64,000 nt of DNA from Mycobacterium sp. D16R12. GTDB taxonomy: Bacteria > Actinomycetota > Actinomycetes > Mycobacteriales > Mycobacteriaceae. Each line of letters opens with the position of its first letter. Within the stretch, counting starts at the first letter, position 1. The notes beneath the pieces are model-generated. The model ran no database searches. It saw nothing but the letters and a program-made list of their open reading frames with translations, and had not been told where the DNA came from. The DNA is taken from contig NZ_MAFC01000028.1 in NCBI RefSeq assembly GCF_002013465.1, forward strand, positions 1 to 64,000, in the 5' to 3' direction. The translations under genes were made by a program, and so were the position numbers. Below, in pieces: positions 44,589 to 53,448 of this stretch.

Positions 44589-45935
44589 TTAGAACGGTGG
44601 TGGATTCGCCTCGGCGCGTGCCGCTTGTTCGTGCTTGTGCTGTAGTCGCTGCTGTTGGTTGAGGTTTCGTTCGGCGGTGCGGCGCCGCTGGCGGTCTTGA
44701 CTGCGGCTGCGGGCTCGGGTGAGGTTGTTGAACATCAGTCCGCCTGCGGGGGTGGTGGGGTAGGTGTGCCCGGTGGGTGCCTTCCAGATGATGGTGCCGT
44801 CCGGCTCCTGGATTTCGCGCCATCCGCAGAAGGTCTTGAGAAGGTGGTGCTTGCGGCACAACGCTTTTAGGTTTTCTGCCGCGGTACGGCCGCCGGCGGC
44901 GTACGCGATGCTGTGGTCCAGGTCTGCGGTATCGGCGGGGTGTGAGCAGCCGGGGAAGCGACACATCTGATCGCGACACCGAATGTAGGTGTCCAGGGTG
45001 CGGGTGGGCCGATAGCGGTCGGTGTCCTTGGCGTGCAGGGTGCGGATCCGGGTGCCGGGTTGGGTGGCGATGTGGCGAGCCTGGGCGGCGTTGATGACTC
45101 CGAATCCGGATACCTGTGCGGGCTCGAGGCTTTCGGGGTCTTCCAAGGTGTCTTGGTTGGCGACGAGGTGCACGACGACGGAGGTGTCGGCGACGGCGCC
45201 TCCGGTACAGCCGGGGTCATCGCAGGTGCAGCGCATCCGGTCCAGGCCCTGAGTGAGGGCGCCGATGGCGTCGGCACGCAATTGCGGCGTGGTGCGCGGG
45301 TCGGCGGGGCAGACGGTGGTCACCAGCTGCTCGAGACGCTTGTCGAGTGCGACCGCGTGTGGCGTCTGCAGCACGCCCCAGATTTCGGCCAGCGGATCGC
45401 CGGTATCGAGGGGGCGGATCTCGAGATGCCGGTCATCGGTAGCGGTTTTGGTGCGGCGCACCGCATCAGGGTCATGACGGTAGATCAATGCGTCCAGGGC
45501 TGAGGTGATCCGTTTGATCGACCAGCGTTCCCATCGGGGCAGCGCGGCCACGATCGCGGCATCCACGGCGGCGACCACTGCGTCGTCTTCGAGCAGTTCG
45601 GTGCGTCCGATGATCACCGCGACGGTGCGAAAGTCGATGTCTCCGGTTGCAAATCGCTGCGCCACGGCGCGCAGGCGATGTCGCAGCACGTAGGCGTAAC
45701 GCATCTGACTGGATGCCAATGCGTGGGTGATGCCTTGTGCGGCGGCTACTTGTGCGGCCACCTCATCCCAGCGGTCCACCGCGAACCGATCACGGGGATC
45801 CTCCCGGCGTGGATCGGCATGTCGATCCACCAATACACCGATTGCCGAAAGCCGGCGCGAGGCCGCCTGCGCCTCGGCGCGCTGGGATGAGGTGATCACG
45901 TCGATCAACTCCCCATTGCCCATAGTGTCGAACAT
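44589..45935 (-). CDS. DUF222 and HNH endonuclease domain protein (13E12 family)
   Basis: A 448-residue protein of the abundant mycobacterial 13E12-repeat group. Residues of about 20-300 are the helical DUF222 region. The HNH domain follows with CRDQMCRFPGCSHPADTADLDHSIAYAAGGRTAAENLKALCRKHHLLK: a zinc pair, the catalytic D-H, the Asn and the final His are all present. The Arg/Gln-rich tail is basic. I start at ATG 45935 (MFDTMGNG), because the 12 codons further upstream are unlike the family. The role is unknown; these genes are often multicopy and have been likened to mobile endonucleases, but no repeats flank this one. Confidence 0.88.
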   Translation of the reverse strand: MFDTMGNGELIDVITSSQRAEAQAASRRLSAIGVLVDRHADPRREDPRDRFAVDRWDEVAAQVAAAQGITHALASSQMRYAYVLRHRLRAVAQRFATGDIDFRTVAVIIGRTELLEDDAVVAAVDAAIVAALPRWERWSIKRITSALDALIYRHDPDAVRRTKTATDDRHLEIRPLDTGDPLAEIWGVLQTPHAVALDKRLEQLVTTVCPADPRTTPQLRADAIGALTQGLDRMRCTCDDPGCTGGAVADTSVVVHLVANQDTLEDPESLEPAQVSGFGVINAAQARHIATQPGTRIRTLHAKDTDRYRPTRTLDTYIRCRDQMCRFPGCSHPADTADLDHSIAYAAGGRTAAENLKALCRKHHLLKTFCGWREIQEPDGTIIWKAPTGHTYPTTPAGGLMFNNLTRARSRSQDRQRRRTAERNLNQQQRLQHKHEQAARAEANPPPF

Positions 45936-45990
45936 ATGTTCGATAATAACGAGAAAAGGTCTGCACCGCAATGAATTCCACAGATAACTC

Positions 45991-46014
45991 TAGTCACTCT
46001 GGCAACAGTGACTA
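45991..46014 (-). terminator. Hairpin at the end of the acyl-CoA ligase gene
   Basis: TAGTCACT (45991-45998) and AGTGACTA (46007-46014) form a perfect 8-bp stem with an 8-base loop. The right arm includes the stop codon of the ligase gene. No strong T-run follows, as is common for mycobacterial terminators. It would end the leftward operon that begins at the monooxygenase gene. Confidence 0.55.
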
Positions 46015-47592
46015 CTGGGGGTTCTGCCAGGACTCATACTCGGCACCGCGTTCGCCCCGATGCCACAGCTCGTCGTCTCCGACATCAAGACCATCGGCAA
46101 TCAGCGCGCGCTTGAGCACCTTGTTGGTCGCGGTGCAGGGCAGGTTCTGTGTCAAGCGCACATATCGCGGCCAGCCAATCCGTGGCAGATCGTCCTGCGC
46201 GGCGAGGAATGTGGCCAGATTCGACCGCGTCAACGAGTCCCGCAATACCAGCGCGGCCACCACTTCGTCGGTGTCCCGCCCATTGCGAATCGCGTACACC
46301 GCCACCTGGCTCACCGCAGGGTGCCGCTGCAGAATTCGCTCGATGGGCGCCGCCGCCAGATTCTCGCCGTTGATCCGCATCCAGTCGGCGGTCCGCCCCG
46401 CCAGGTAGATCCAGCCCTCGGCGTCCCGGTAGGCGAGGTCGCCCGACCAGTACATGCCGTGGCGCATCCGTTCACCGGTAGCGTCTTCATCGTTGTAGTA
46501 CCCGGAGAAAAAGCCCGCTCCCTGGGTATTCACCAATTCACCCACTGCCTCATCGGGATTGGCCAGGATGCCGTGCGCGTCGAACATGGCCGTGCAGCAT
46601 TCGGTCAACGTGTCGGAGTCGTAAATCCCGACACCGGGGAACCCCTTCCCGATGGATCCCGTGGGCGTACCTTCCTCCCGGGTGATGATGACGGCGTTCT
46701 CCGTCGAGCCGAATCCGTCGTACACCGTGACGTCGAATCGCCGTGCGAATTCGGCGATGTCGTGGTCGGAGGCTTCGTTCCCGAATGCCACGCGTAGCGG
46801 GTTGGATGCATCGCCGGGATGTTCCTCGGTCGCCAACACGTAGGCCAACGGCTTACCCACGTAGTTCATATACGTGGCGCCGACTTCCCGGATGTCGTTG
46901 AGGAAGCCGGACGCGGAGAACTTCGCCGGGGCAAGCGTGGCTCCCGCCGCGACCGCAACAGCCCATCCCGCCAGCACGGAGTTCGAATGGAACAGCGGCA
47001 TTGAGACATAGCAGACGTCAGTGGGGGACAGCGAGAATCGACCCACCAGTGATTGGGCCGCGACAAGTACCATCATGTGCGTCACCAGAACTGCCTTCGG
47101 GTCTCCACTGGTCCCGGAGGTGAAGATCATCATGAAGGGATCGAGGGCCTCGGCCGTTCGATAGGGCTCCAACTTCCCGGCCGCCTCAACCTCGCGCTGC
47201 CAGTCCGCGCCGTCGACATCGATCACCACGATGCCGGGCAGATCCAAGGATTCGAGCAGCGGCCCATGCTCGGCATCCACGAGCAGAATCTGTACATCCG
47301 CCTTGCGGATATCACGCGCCAACCCATCGCGACGGCGCGTGTTGTTGATGGCGCACAGGATGTACCCGCCCTGGGCGGCGGCGGCCATCGCCATGGCCAT
47401 CGCGGGTGTATTACCCAGCAGGGTGCCGATATGCAGCGGTCGATCCGGATCGGCCATCCGAATCAGTACCGCCGCGTGACGGGCCGCCGCCGCCATGTGC
47501 TCGCGCCACGTCCACGTCTCACCGCGATAGATGAGTCCAGCGTTGTCATCGGTGGCCCGGGCGCGGACCAATTGCTGGATGGTCTCAACCAT
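46012..47592 (-). CDS. Acyl-CoA synthetase (FadD family)
   Basis: A 526-residue AMP-forming acyl-CoA ligase that activates a carboxylic acid. The ATP loop is FTSGTSGDPKAVLVTH (about residues 158-173), the adenine motif is YDGFGSTENA, and the hinge is YWSGDLAYRDAEGWIYLAGRTADWMRINGENL. The final catalytic Lys is in TATNKVLKR. It resembles FadD1/FadD17-like enzymes, but acyl-chain specificity cannot be read. It overlaps the alpha/beta hydrolase gene by 8 bases, so the product of hydrolysis or oxidation may be its substrate. Confidence 0.9.
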   Translation of the reverse strand: MVETIQQLVRARATDDNAGLIYRGETWTWREHMAAAARHAAVLIRMADPDRPLHIGTLLGNTPAMAMAMAAAAQGGYILCAINNTRRRDGLARDIRKADVQILLVDAEHGPLLESLDLPGIVVIDVDGADWQREVEAAGKLEPYRTAEALDPFMMIFTSGTSGDPKAVLVTHMMVLVAAQSLVGRFSLSPTDVCYVSMPLFHSNSVLAGWAVAVAAGATLAPAKFSASGFLNDIREVGATYMNYVGKPLAYVLATEEHPGDASNPLRVAFGNEASDHDIAEFARRFDVTVYDGFGSTENAVIITREEGTPTGSIGKGFPGVGIYDSDTLTECCTAMFDAHGILANPDEAVGELVNTQGAGFFSGYYNDEDATGERMRHGMYWSGDLAYRDAEGWIYLAGRTADWMRINGENLAAAPIERILQRHPAVSQVAVYAIRNGRDTDEVVAALVLRDSLTRSNLATFLAAQDDLPRIGWPRYVRLTQNLPCTATNKVLKRALIADGLDVGDDELWHRGERGAEYESWQNPQ

Positions 47593-48499
47593 GGGTTACT
47601 TCGGCAAGCGACACCGCCCTGACACCCAGATGTCTCGTCAAAAAGCTGATTTGGTGCGATGCCACGGAATCGAAGCACTCCTGGCCCTGATAGACACCGA
47701 AGTGATCGCACGGATAGTGCCGCACCTCGGCGCGCGCCTTGAAGGCGGCCTTGGCGGCGGCATGCGGCGGCGCGGCCCGATCGAAGTCGGCGATCTGCAC
47801 CAGAGTGGGACAGTCGATGCGCGCGGCATAACGGGTGGGTCGATAGGAGGCGAGTTGAGTGCCCACCGTCGCGTCGATCTCATTGCGCCAGGAGGGGCCC
47901 GCGATCGACAGGTGTGCCTCGTAATACCCGTCGGACGTCAACGCCGCCAACTCTCCCGGGTGTCCGACGATCGGTATCGTGCGTTGCCCACGTCCCACCC
48001 GGCTGCGGACGCCGGTCAGGGCGGAGCGCAGTAGGGCACCGGCACTGTGCTCACCCATCGCGGACCGCGCTGCCGCGATCCCGTCCACCAAGGGTGTTAC
48101 CGCAACGACAGCCGCCACATCGTTGCGTGCACCGGCGACCGCCAACACATGCCCACCCGCCAGGGATACACCCCACAGAACAACTCGCGTGGGATCGACG
48201 CCGGGAAGGCGGGCTGCAGTGCTCACCGCGGCATGATAGTCACCGATCTGATGACTGAAGGAAACTTGTTGCCGGGGAAAGCCGTCGGACGATCCGAAGC
48301 CGCGATAGTCGAAAGCCAGGGCGTGCATGCCCGCGTCGGCGAGCCGCTCGGCGAACGGTTCCAGTCCCGAGTCCTTGGTGCCGCCCAGGCCGTGCGCCAT
48401 CACCACGACGGGAGCTGGCTCCGCTGACGTTGATGATCGATAAAACCATGCATCGCAGTCGATTCCGTGGCTGTTGAATCGGATGCTCTGTCGGTTCAT
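47585..48499 (-). CDS. Alpha/beta hydrolase
   Basis: A 304-residue hydrolase. The oxyanion segment is VVVMAHGLGGTKDSGLEPFAERLADAG, the nucleophile elbow is WGVSLAGGHVL (Ser), and the acid and base appear in QIADFDRAAPP (Asp) and CDHFGVYQG (His). It looks like the esterase/thioesterase group related to YcjY-like hydrolases. It overlaps the monooxygenase gene by 4 bases and the ligase gene by 8. A Baeyer-Villiger product (ester or lactone) hydrolysed here and then activated by the ligase would be a coherent route, but this is inference. Confidence 0.88.
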   Translation of the reverse strand: MNRQSIRFNSHGIDCDAWFYRSSTSAEPAPVVVMAHGLGGTKDSGLEPFAERLADAGMHALAFDYRGFGSSDGFPRQQVSFSHQIGDYHAAVSTAARLPGVDPTRVVLWGVSLAGGHVLAVAGARNDVAAVVAVTPLVDGIAAARSAMGEHSAGALLRSALTGVRSRVGRGQRTIPIVGHPGELAALTSDGYYEAHLSIAGPSWRNEIDATVGTQLASYRPTRYAARIDCPTLVQIADFDRAAPPHAAAKAAFKARAEVRHYPCDHFGVYQGQECFDSVASHQISFLTRHLGVRAVSLAEVTHG

Positions 48500-49818
48500 G
48501 CCGCTCCTCCTGCCCGCGCGAACCCGCGGGGGATCTCCTTGGTTCTCATATCGTGTTCATAGAGGAAGTAGTCCAGCTGCTGGGTATGTCGCGGGCGATC
48601 AAGCATGTGCCCGGTGTACTTGCGGTGCTCTGCCTCGATCACCTCGTGCATCTCCCTGACCGAGGGCAGCCGGTACTTGCCCGCCGCGTAGGCGCCCACC
48701 AGGCGTGCCTGACATTCGACGAAGGGGAACAACGACGGAACTGCCTGCGCCAGCCCGACGAAGATCAGGTTATCCAGGCCGGGCTTGAACATCCTTTTGT
48801 ACAGGTCGATGCGATTGCCCGGGGCGCTGAGGAACTCCGGATCGAAGAACGGGAAGGTGACGTTGTAGCCGGTCGCGAAGATGATCACGTCGAATTCTGC
48901 GAATGTGCCGTCCTCGAAATGCGCGGTGTCACCCTCCAAGCGGCTGATGTTGGGCTTGGGGGTGATGTCACCGGATCCGAGGCGCAACGGGAGCTCGACG
49001 GACTGAGTGAAGTGCGCCTCGCCGAACTTGTGGTTCGGCATCGGGAGCCCCAGCTGGTCGGGGCGGCCTGACATGACCGGCTGCATCATCTGAAAGAGCT
49101 TGCGTTGCCATGACATCGGGATGTGCGGGCTGGTGCGGAAGTACTTGTCGGCGGGTTGTCCGGCGACGTACTTGGGAACGATCCAGGCGCCGGATCGGGT
49201 GGAGAGGGTGACGGTGTTCCCCGTCGCTCGTGACGATAGCTCCACCGCGATGTCGGCCGCACTGTTACCCAGGCCTACCACCAGAATTCGCTTGTCCATG
49301 AGATCCAGGGGAGTACGCGGATCGATGTAGTGGTGCGAGTGCAATGTGGTGCCCGTAAACGTACCCGGAAAGTCGGGATACCTGGGGTTCCAGTGATGAC
49401 CGTTGGCGACGACGAGCAGGTCGAACAATCGGCGTTCACCCTTCTGCGTCAGCAGCTCCCAGCCGCCAGTCGATAGCCGCTCCGCATGCACGACGCCATT
49501 GCGGAATTCGATGTTCGGCTTGAGCTCGAAGGCCGTCGCGTAGTCCTCGAGGTACTGCTTGATCAGGGTGTGATGGGGAAAATGCGGATAGCTGTCAGGC
49601 ATGGGGAAGTCGCGGAAAGACAGCTGATGCCGCGAGGTGTCGATGTGCAGGGAGCGGTAGGCGCTGCTGTGACCGTTGGGATTACCGAATGCCCAGTTTC
49701 CGCCGATCCGATCCGACGTCTCGAAGCAGGTGAAGGGAACTCCGTAGTCGGACAGCATCTTCGCGGAGGTGAGCCCGCTGATGCCGGCACCGATGATCGC
49801 GGTATGGGGTCGGGTCAT
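48496..49818 (-). CDS. Class B flavin monooxygenase (FMO/BVMO type)
   Basis: A 440-residue FAD/NADPH monooxygenase. The FAD loop is AIIGAGISGLTSAKML at the N-terminus; the FMO identification motif FxGxxxHxxxY is exact (FTGTTLHSHHY, about residues 154-164); the NADPH loop is LVVGLGNSAADIAVEL; and FATGYN closes the fold. Class B enzymes oxygenate ketones, amines or sulfides. ATG 49818 is preferred to the open frame 26 codons upstream, since that extension runs into the divergent operator region. First gene of the leftward three-gene operon and divergent from a TetR gene. Confidence 0.93.
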   Translation of the reverse strand: MTRPHTAIIGAGISGLTSAKMLSDYGVPFTCFETSDRIGGNWAFGNPNGHSSAYRSLHIDTSRHQLSFRDFPMPDSYPHFPHHTLIKQYLEDYATAFELKPNIEFRNGVVHAERLSTGGWELLTQKGERRLFDLLVVANGHHWNPRYPDFPGTFTGTTLHSHHYIDPRTPLDLMDKRILVVGLGNSAADIAVELSSRATGNTVTLSTRSGAWIVPKYVAGQPADKYFRTSPHIPMSWQRKLFQMMQPVMSGRPDQLGLPMPNHKFGEAHFTQSVELPLRLGSGDITPKPNISRLEGDTAHFEDGTFAEFDVIIFATGYNVTFPFFDPEFLSAPGNRIDLYKRMFKPGLDNLIFVGLAQAVPSLFPFVECQARLVGAYAAGKYRLPSVREMHEVIEAEHRKYTGHMLDRPRHTQQLDYFLYEHDMRTKEIPRGFARAGGAA

Positions 49819-49873
49819 GGCACTCCTAGGGCTACGACCGCAGCGGTGCGGCCGCCTGTGAACAGTTCCTGAA

Positions 49874-49900
49874 ATCTGTGCACTCGGAGTGTACACAGAT
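49874..49900. promoter_or_regulatory. Palindromic operator in the monooxygenase/TetR divergent promoter
   Basis: A 27-base dyad with perfect 7-base outer arms ATCTGTG and CACAGAT and a further inner symmetry around ACTCGGAGT. It is 36 bases before the TetR start and 55 before the monooxygenase start, the usual place for a TetR site controlling both directions. A partial copy (GAAATGTGT) follows at about 49904-49912. Confidence 0.72.
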
Positions 49901-49936
49901 CTTGAAATGTGTCCACGCCTTGTTTACATTGAGGGC

Positions 49937-50566
49937 ATGACAGCGGTGTTCGACGAAGGCTCGCTACCCGATCCCGATGGTGCGTCGGTGGCCGCCCGGC
50001 TGCTGGATGCGGCCGAAAGAATCTTGGCCGACAAGGGGATTCGTGCGACCACGATGACAGACATAGCAGAGGAAGCCGGTGTCTCGCGGTCGTGGCTCTA
50101 TCGCCACTTCCCGGATAAACAGACCCTGGTGGGTGCGGCGATCATCCGGTTGATCGAGATCAGCTGGGCCCAGTCTGCCGCTGAGCTCGCGACCATCGAC
50201 GGGTTCGAGGCGCGGTTGGTGGCAGGGGTGAAGATTGGCCGACGTGCATATGACGATCCCGGCACCCTCCTCATGCGGATTCGGGTGCGGGAGCCCGAGG
50301 AGTTCATGGCCTGCGCCGGCGCGGGCGTGCAGGGACTGGTTCCGGACCTCGCCGCCTTCTGGCGCCCGTATGTGGAGGCGGCCCGCGATGCCGGGGAGAT
50401 CCACGCGCGCACCGATGTCGAAGAAGCCAGCGAATGGATCGCCCGCGTGATGATCAGCCTGGGAAGTGTCCCCGGAAACTGCATGGACCCGGATGATCCG
50501 GCCTCACTGCGTCGACATTTCCGGCGCTACGTCCTACCGGCGCTTCGTGTCGCGCCCGTGAAATAG
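49937..50566 (+). CDS. TetR-family regulator
   Basis: A 209-residue repressor. The N-terminal HTH spans about residues 20-66: AAERILADKGIRATTMTDIAEEAGVSRSWLYRHFPDKQTL. The C-terminal ligand domain is not assignable. ATG 49937 is chosen (GAGGG 3 bases upstream); the frame is open 16 codons earlier but that would enter the operator. It is divergent from the monooxygenase operon and 22 bases upstream of the amidohydrolase gene on its own strand, so it probably controls both. Confidence 0.92.
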   Translation: MTAVFDEGSLPDPDGASVAARLLDAAERILADKGIRATTMTDIAEEAGVSRSWLYRHFPDKQTLVGAAIIRLIEISWAQSAAELATIDGFEARLVAGVKIGRRAYDDPGTLLMRIRVREPEEFMACAGAGVQGLVPDLAAFWRPYVEAARDAGEIHARTDVEEASEWIARVMISLGSVPGNCMDPDDPASLRRHFRRYVLPALRVAPVK

Positions 50567-50588
50567 CATTACTACAAGGAGAATTCAC

Positions 50589-52391
50589 ATGCCTGTGGAC
50601 AACGACGTCCAGTTCGACACGGTGATCAAGAACGGGCGATGGTTCGATGGAACCGGTGCGGCGTCCGCCATCCGGAACATCGGCATCAAGGACGGCCATG
50701 TCGCCGCGATCTCGGACGGCGGCCTCGATGAGACGAACTGCCCGTGCATCATCGACGCCACCGGAAAATGGGTGCTTCCGGGATTGGTGGATGTCCACAC
50801 GCATTACGACGTCGAGGTACTTGCCGCGCCGGCGCTGTCGGAGTCGGTTCGTCACGGTGTGACGACCGTGCTGCTGGGCTCCTGCTCGCTGTCGGTGGTG
50901 CATGTCAATGGCATCGATGCCGGAGACATCTTCGGCAGAGTGGAAGCGATACCGCGCGACCACGTGATCGCGGCGATGGATCAACACAAGACATGGACCA
51001 ACGCGCGTGAGTACATCGAGGCGTTGGAATCGCTACCCATCGGGCCGAACATCGCTACTTTCCTGGGGCATTCGGATATGCGCGCGGCGGTGATGGGTCT
51101 GGACCGTGCCACCCGCAAGAACGAACGGCCCACGCCCAGTGAGCAGGCGCAGATGGACCGCTGGTTGACCGAGGCCCTGGATGCCGGTTTCGTGGGGATG
51201 TCGTCTCAGCAGCTCCTCTTCGACAAGCTTGACGGCGACGTGTGTCGTTCCCGGACGCTGCCGTCGACCTACGCCAAGCCGCGTGAGCTGCGGAAGCTGA
51301 AATCACAACTTCGCCAAAGAGACCGGGCGCTGCAATCCGGGCCGGATATCGAGAATCCGCTGAACGTGTTGTCTCAAGCCATCCAGTCTCTGGGCATCCT
51401 GCGCAAGCGGCTGTCGACATCGTTACTCTCGGCCGCCGATATCAAGGCCAACCCGTATGCGATCCGGGCGATGGGACCGTTGGCCCGCGTCGTCAACAAA
51501 CTGGGCGGCAACTTCCGCTGGCAGCATCTGCCCGTGCCGTTCGAGGTCTACGCCGATGGTATCGATCTGGTGATCTTCGAGGAGTTCGGCGCGGGGGCCG
51601 CGGCGCTGCACCTACGTAATGAGGTCGAGCGCAATGAGCTGCTGCGCGATGAGGAGTACCGGCGCCGGTTCCGCAAGGAGTACGAGAGCAAATTCGGCGT
51701 ACGGGTCTGGCACAGAGACTTTTTCGATGCGGAGATCGTCGCGTGCCCGGATGCTTCAGTCGTCGGTAAGTCCTTCGGGCAGGTCGGCGTGGATCGTGGC
51801 GGCCTGCACCCTGTGGACGCATTCCTGGATCTGGTGCTCGAACACGGCACCGCTCTGCGCTGGCGGACCACGATTTCCAACCATCGCCCCGAGGTACTCA
51901 AGCAGCTCGCGCAGGATCCCGGAATCCAGCTCGGCTTCTCCGATGCCGGTGCCCATCTGCGGAACATGGCCTTCTACAACTTCGGGCTGCGGCTGCTGCG
52001 GCACGTGCACGAGGCGCAGCTGGCCGGACATCCGTTCATGACCATTGAACAGGCCGTACACCGCCTGACCGGTGAGCTCGCCGATTGGTATCAGATCGAT
52101 GCCGGGCATCTCCGAATAGGTGACCGCGCAGATCTTTTCGTTCTCGACCCGGAGAAGCTCGATGGATCTCTGAGCGAGTACGCCGAGCAATCGGTGGCTG
52201 CCTACGGGGGATTGTCGCGGATGGTCAATCGCAACGAGGGGACAGTCAGCGAGGTGCTGATTGGCGGTCGGACTGTTGTGGTTGACGGCCAGCCGGCCGA
52301 CATTCTGGGTAGGCAGCGGACCGGTAGCTTCCTGCGGGCGGGGGAGAAGACGCGATCGGCCGCTGCGGGACAGGTGCCCGCGAATAGTTAG
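50589..52391 (+). CDS. Amidohydrolase-family protein (D-aminoacylase-like)
   Basis: A 600-residue metal-dependent hydrolase of the amidohydrolase superfamily, nearest in pattern to N-acyl-D-amino-acid deacylases. The first metal site is GLVDVHTHYDVEV (about residues 66-78); FLGHSDMRAAVMG, HRPEVLKQL and GFSDAGAHLRNMAF provide later ligands including the conserved Asp; the C-terminal beta-sandwich has IGDRADLFVLDPEKL. The length is above the usual 480-500 because of an insert near residues 215-330. GGAG lies 7-8 bases before the ATG. It follows the TetR gene by 22 bases. Substrate unknown; it may act on an amide or cyclic compound related to the divergent catabolic operon. Confidence 0.87.
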   Translation: MPVDNDVQFDTVIKNGRWFDGTGAASAIRNIGIKDGHVAAISDGGLDETNCPCIIDATGKWVLPGLVDVHTHYDVEVLAAPALSESVRHGVTTVLLGSCSLSVVHVNGIDAGDIFGRVEAIPRDHVIAAMDQHKTWTNAREYIEALESLPIGPNIATFLGHSDMRAAVMGLDRATRKNERPTPSEQAQMDRWLTEALDAGFVGMSSQQLLFDKLDGDVCRSRTLPSTYAKPRELRKLKSQLRQRDRALQSGPDIENPLNVLSQAIQSLGILRKRLSTSLLSAADIKANPYAIRAMGPLARVVNKLGGNFRWQHLPVPFEVYADGIDLVIFEEFGAGAAALHLRNEVERNELLRDEEYRRRFRKEYESKFGVRVWHRDFFDAEIVACPDASVVGKSFGQVGVDRGGLHPVDAFLDLVLEHGTALRWRTTISNHRPEVLKQLAQDPGIQLGFSDAGAHLRNMAFYNFGLRLLRHVHEAQLAGHPFMTIEQAVHRLTGELADWYQIDAGHLRIGDRADLFVLDPEKLDGSLSEYAEQSVAAYGGLSRMVNRNEGTVSEVLIGGRTVVVDGQPADILGRQRTGSFLRAGEKTRSAAAGQVPANS

Positions 52392-52424
52392 TACATCTAC
52401 ATCTGAATACAGATCTAGATGTAC
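52391..52424. promoter_or_regulatory. 34-bp palindrome, operator of the CmtR-like gene
   Basis: GTACATCTA (52391-52399) and TAGATGTAC (52416-52424) are perfect inverted arms, and inside them ATCTG and CAGAT form a second perfect pair around AATA. Only one base pair of the whole 34 bp is mismatched (52400/52415). It ends 11 bases before the ArsR-family start and begins in the stop codon of the amidohydrolase gene. An ArsR/SmtB dimer or two dimers could bind. Confidence 0.8.
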
Positions 52425-52435
52425 TATTGGGATCC

Positions 52436-52759
52436 ATGCAGACCTTGGTTCATCGTGACGCCCTGACGAGGTTTGGATCCGCACTGTCGGACCCGACGCG
52501 CACGGCCATCCTCTTGAGTCTGCGATCGCGGCCCGGGTATCCGTCGGAGCTCGCCGATGAGGCCGGGGTATCGCGGCAGATCATGTCGAATCACCTTGCG
52601 TGTCTGCGTGGTTGCGGGCTGGTCATTGCCGTTCCGGAGGGCCGTCGCACCCGTTACCGGCTCGCCGATGAGCGCATCGCTCACGCTTTGGACGACCTGG
52701 TGGACCTGGTGCTGACGGTGGATCCATCGTGCTGCCCGGCAGATGAGGGCTGCTGCTGA
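52436..52759 (+). CDS. ArsR/SmtB-family metal sensor, CmtR-like
   Basis: A 107-residue repressor. The winged helix is SELADEAGVSRQIMSNHLACLRGCGLV. Two cysteines in that helix (LACLRGCG, spaced C-x3-C) match Cys57 and Cys61 of CmtR, the Cd(II)/Pb(II) sensor of M. tuberculosis, and the C-terminal tail has DPSCCPADEGCC, where CmtR has its third ligand Cys102. The sensing role is therefore well supported as thiophilic metal, though the extra cysteines are not in the classical description. Start ATG 52436. The stop overlaps the transporter start (TGATG). Confidence 0.92.
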   Translation: MQTLVHRDALTRFGSALSDPTRTAILLSLRSRPGYPSELADEAGVSRQIMSNHLACLRGCGLVIAVPEGRRTRYRLADERIAHALDDLVDLVLTVDPSCCPADEGCC

Positions 52760-53427
52760 TGGTGATCGCGCCGCAGCGGCGGGATGTGCTCCATCGCCGG
52801 GTTCGTCTCTTTGTCGCCGCCACCATCACCTACAACGTCATTGAGGCCGTCGTGGCGCTCTCCGAGGGGGCGCGAGTCTCTTCGACCGCGCTGATCGGCT
52901 TCGGCTTGGATTCGGTGATCGAGGTGTCCTCGGCCGCGGCGGTGGCGTGGCAGTTCAGTGCCAAGAACCCGGAGGCCAGGGAGAAGGCGGCGCTTCGGGT
53001 GATCGCGTTTTCATTCTTTGCGCTGGCCGCCTATGTGACGGCGGAGTCGATCCGGTCACTGGCCGGGCTTGGTGAGGCCAGGCATTCGACGATTGGGATC
53101 GCCTTGGCCGCGGTGAGTCTGGTGGTCATGCCGGTGTTGTCCTGGGCGCAACGCCGCGCGGGCCGCGAGCTCGGGTCTGTATCTGCGGTGGCCGATTCCA
53201 AGCAGACGTTGTTGTGCACATATCTGTCGGCGGTCCTGCTTGTTGGGCTGCTCGTCAACACCCTGTTCGGGTGGTCATGGGCTGATCCGATCGTGGCGTT
53301 GATCATCGCGGCCGTCGCGGTGCGCGAGGGGATGAACGCCTGGAGGGGCGAAATCTGCTGTGCACCAATAACCACGTCGGCGCCGGGGAGCGTCACCGAC
53401 GACGATTGTGGCTGCTGCGAACACTAA
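52759..53427 (+). CDS. Cation transporter (CDF-like) with cysteine-rich tail
   Basis: A 222-residue membrane protein with five to six hydrophobic helices. GFGLDSVIEVSSAAAVAWQF carries the D-x3-E pair typical of CDF helix 2, and VADSKQTLLCTYLS with GWSWADPIVALIIA resembles helices 5 and 6. The cytosolic cupredoxin-like domain of normal CDF proteins is lacking; instead the C-terminus has EICCAPITT...CGCCEH, a likely soft-metal binding site. Translation is coupled to the CmtR-like gene, so export of Cd, Pb or a similar metal is the probable role. Confidence 0.88.
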   Translation: MVIAPQRRDVLHRRVRLFVAATITYNVIEAVVALSEGARVSSTALIGFGLDSVIEVSSAAAVAWQFSAKNPEAREKAALRVIAFSFFALAAYVTAESIRSLAGLGEARHSTIGIALAAVSLVVMPVLSWAQRRAGRELGSVSAVADSKQTLLCTYLSAVLLVGLLVNTLFGWSWADPIVALIIAAVAVREGMNAWRGEICCAPITTSAPGSVTDDDCGCCEH

Positions 53428-53448
53428 CGGCGCGCATGGTCTATTATT

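Noticed and set aside
44583..44598. CACCG-CGGTG hairpin near the end of the HNH gene
   Set aside because: The 5-bp stem overlaps the coding end and has no T-run; too weak to list as a terminator.
44589..45935. The DUF222/HNH gene as a mobile element such as a homing endonuclease or IS
   Set aside because: No flanking repeats, target duplication or interrupted gene are visible; the family is normal in mycobacterial chromosomes.
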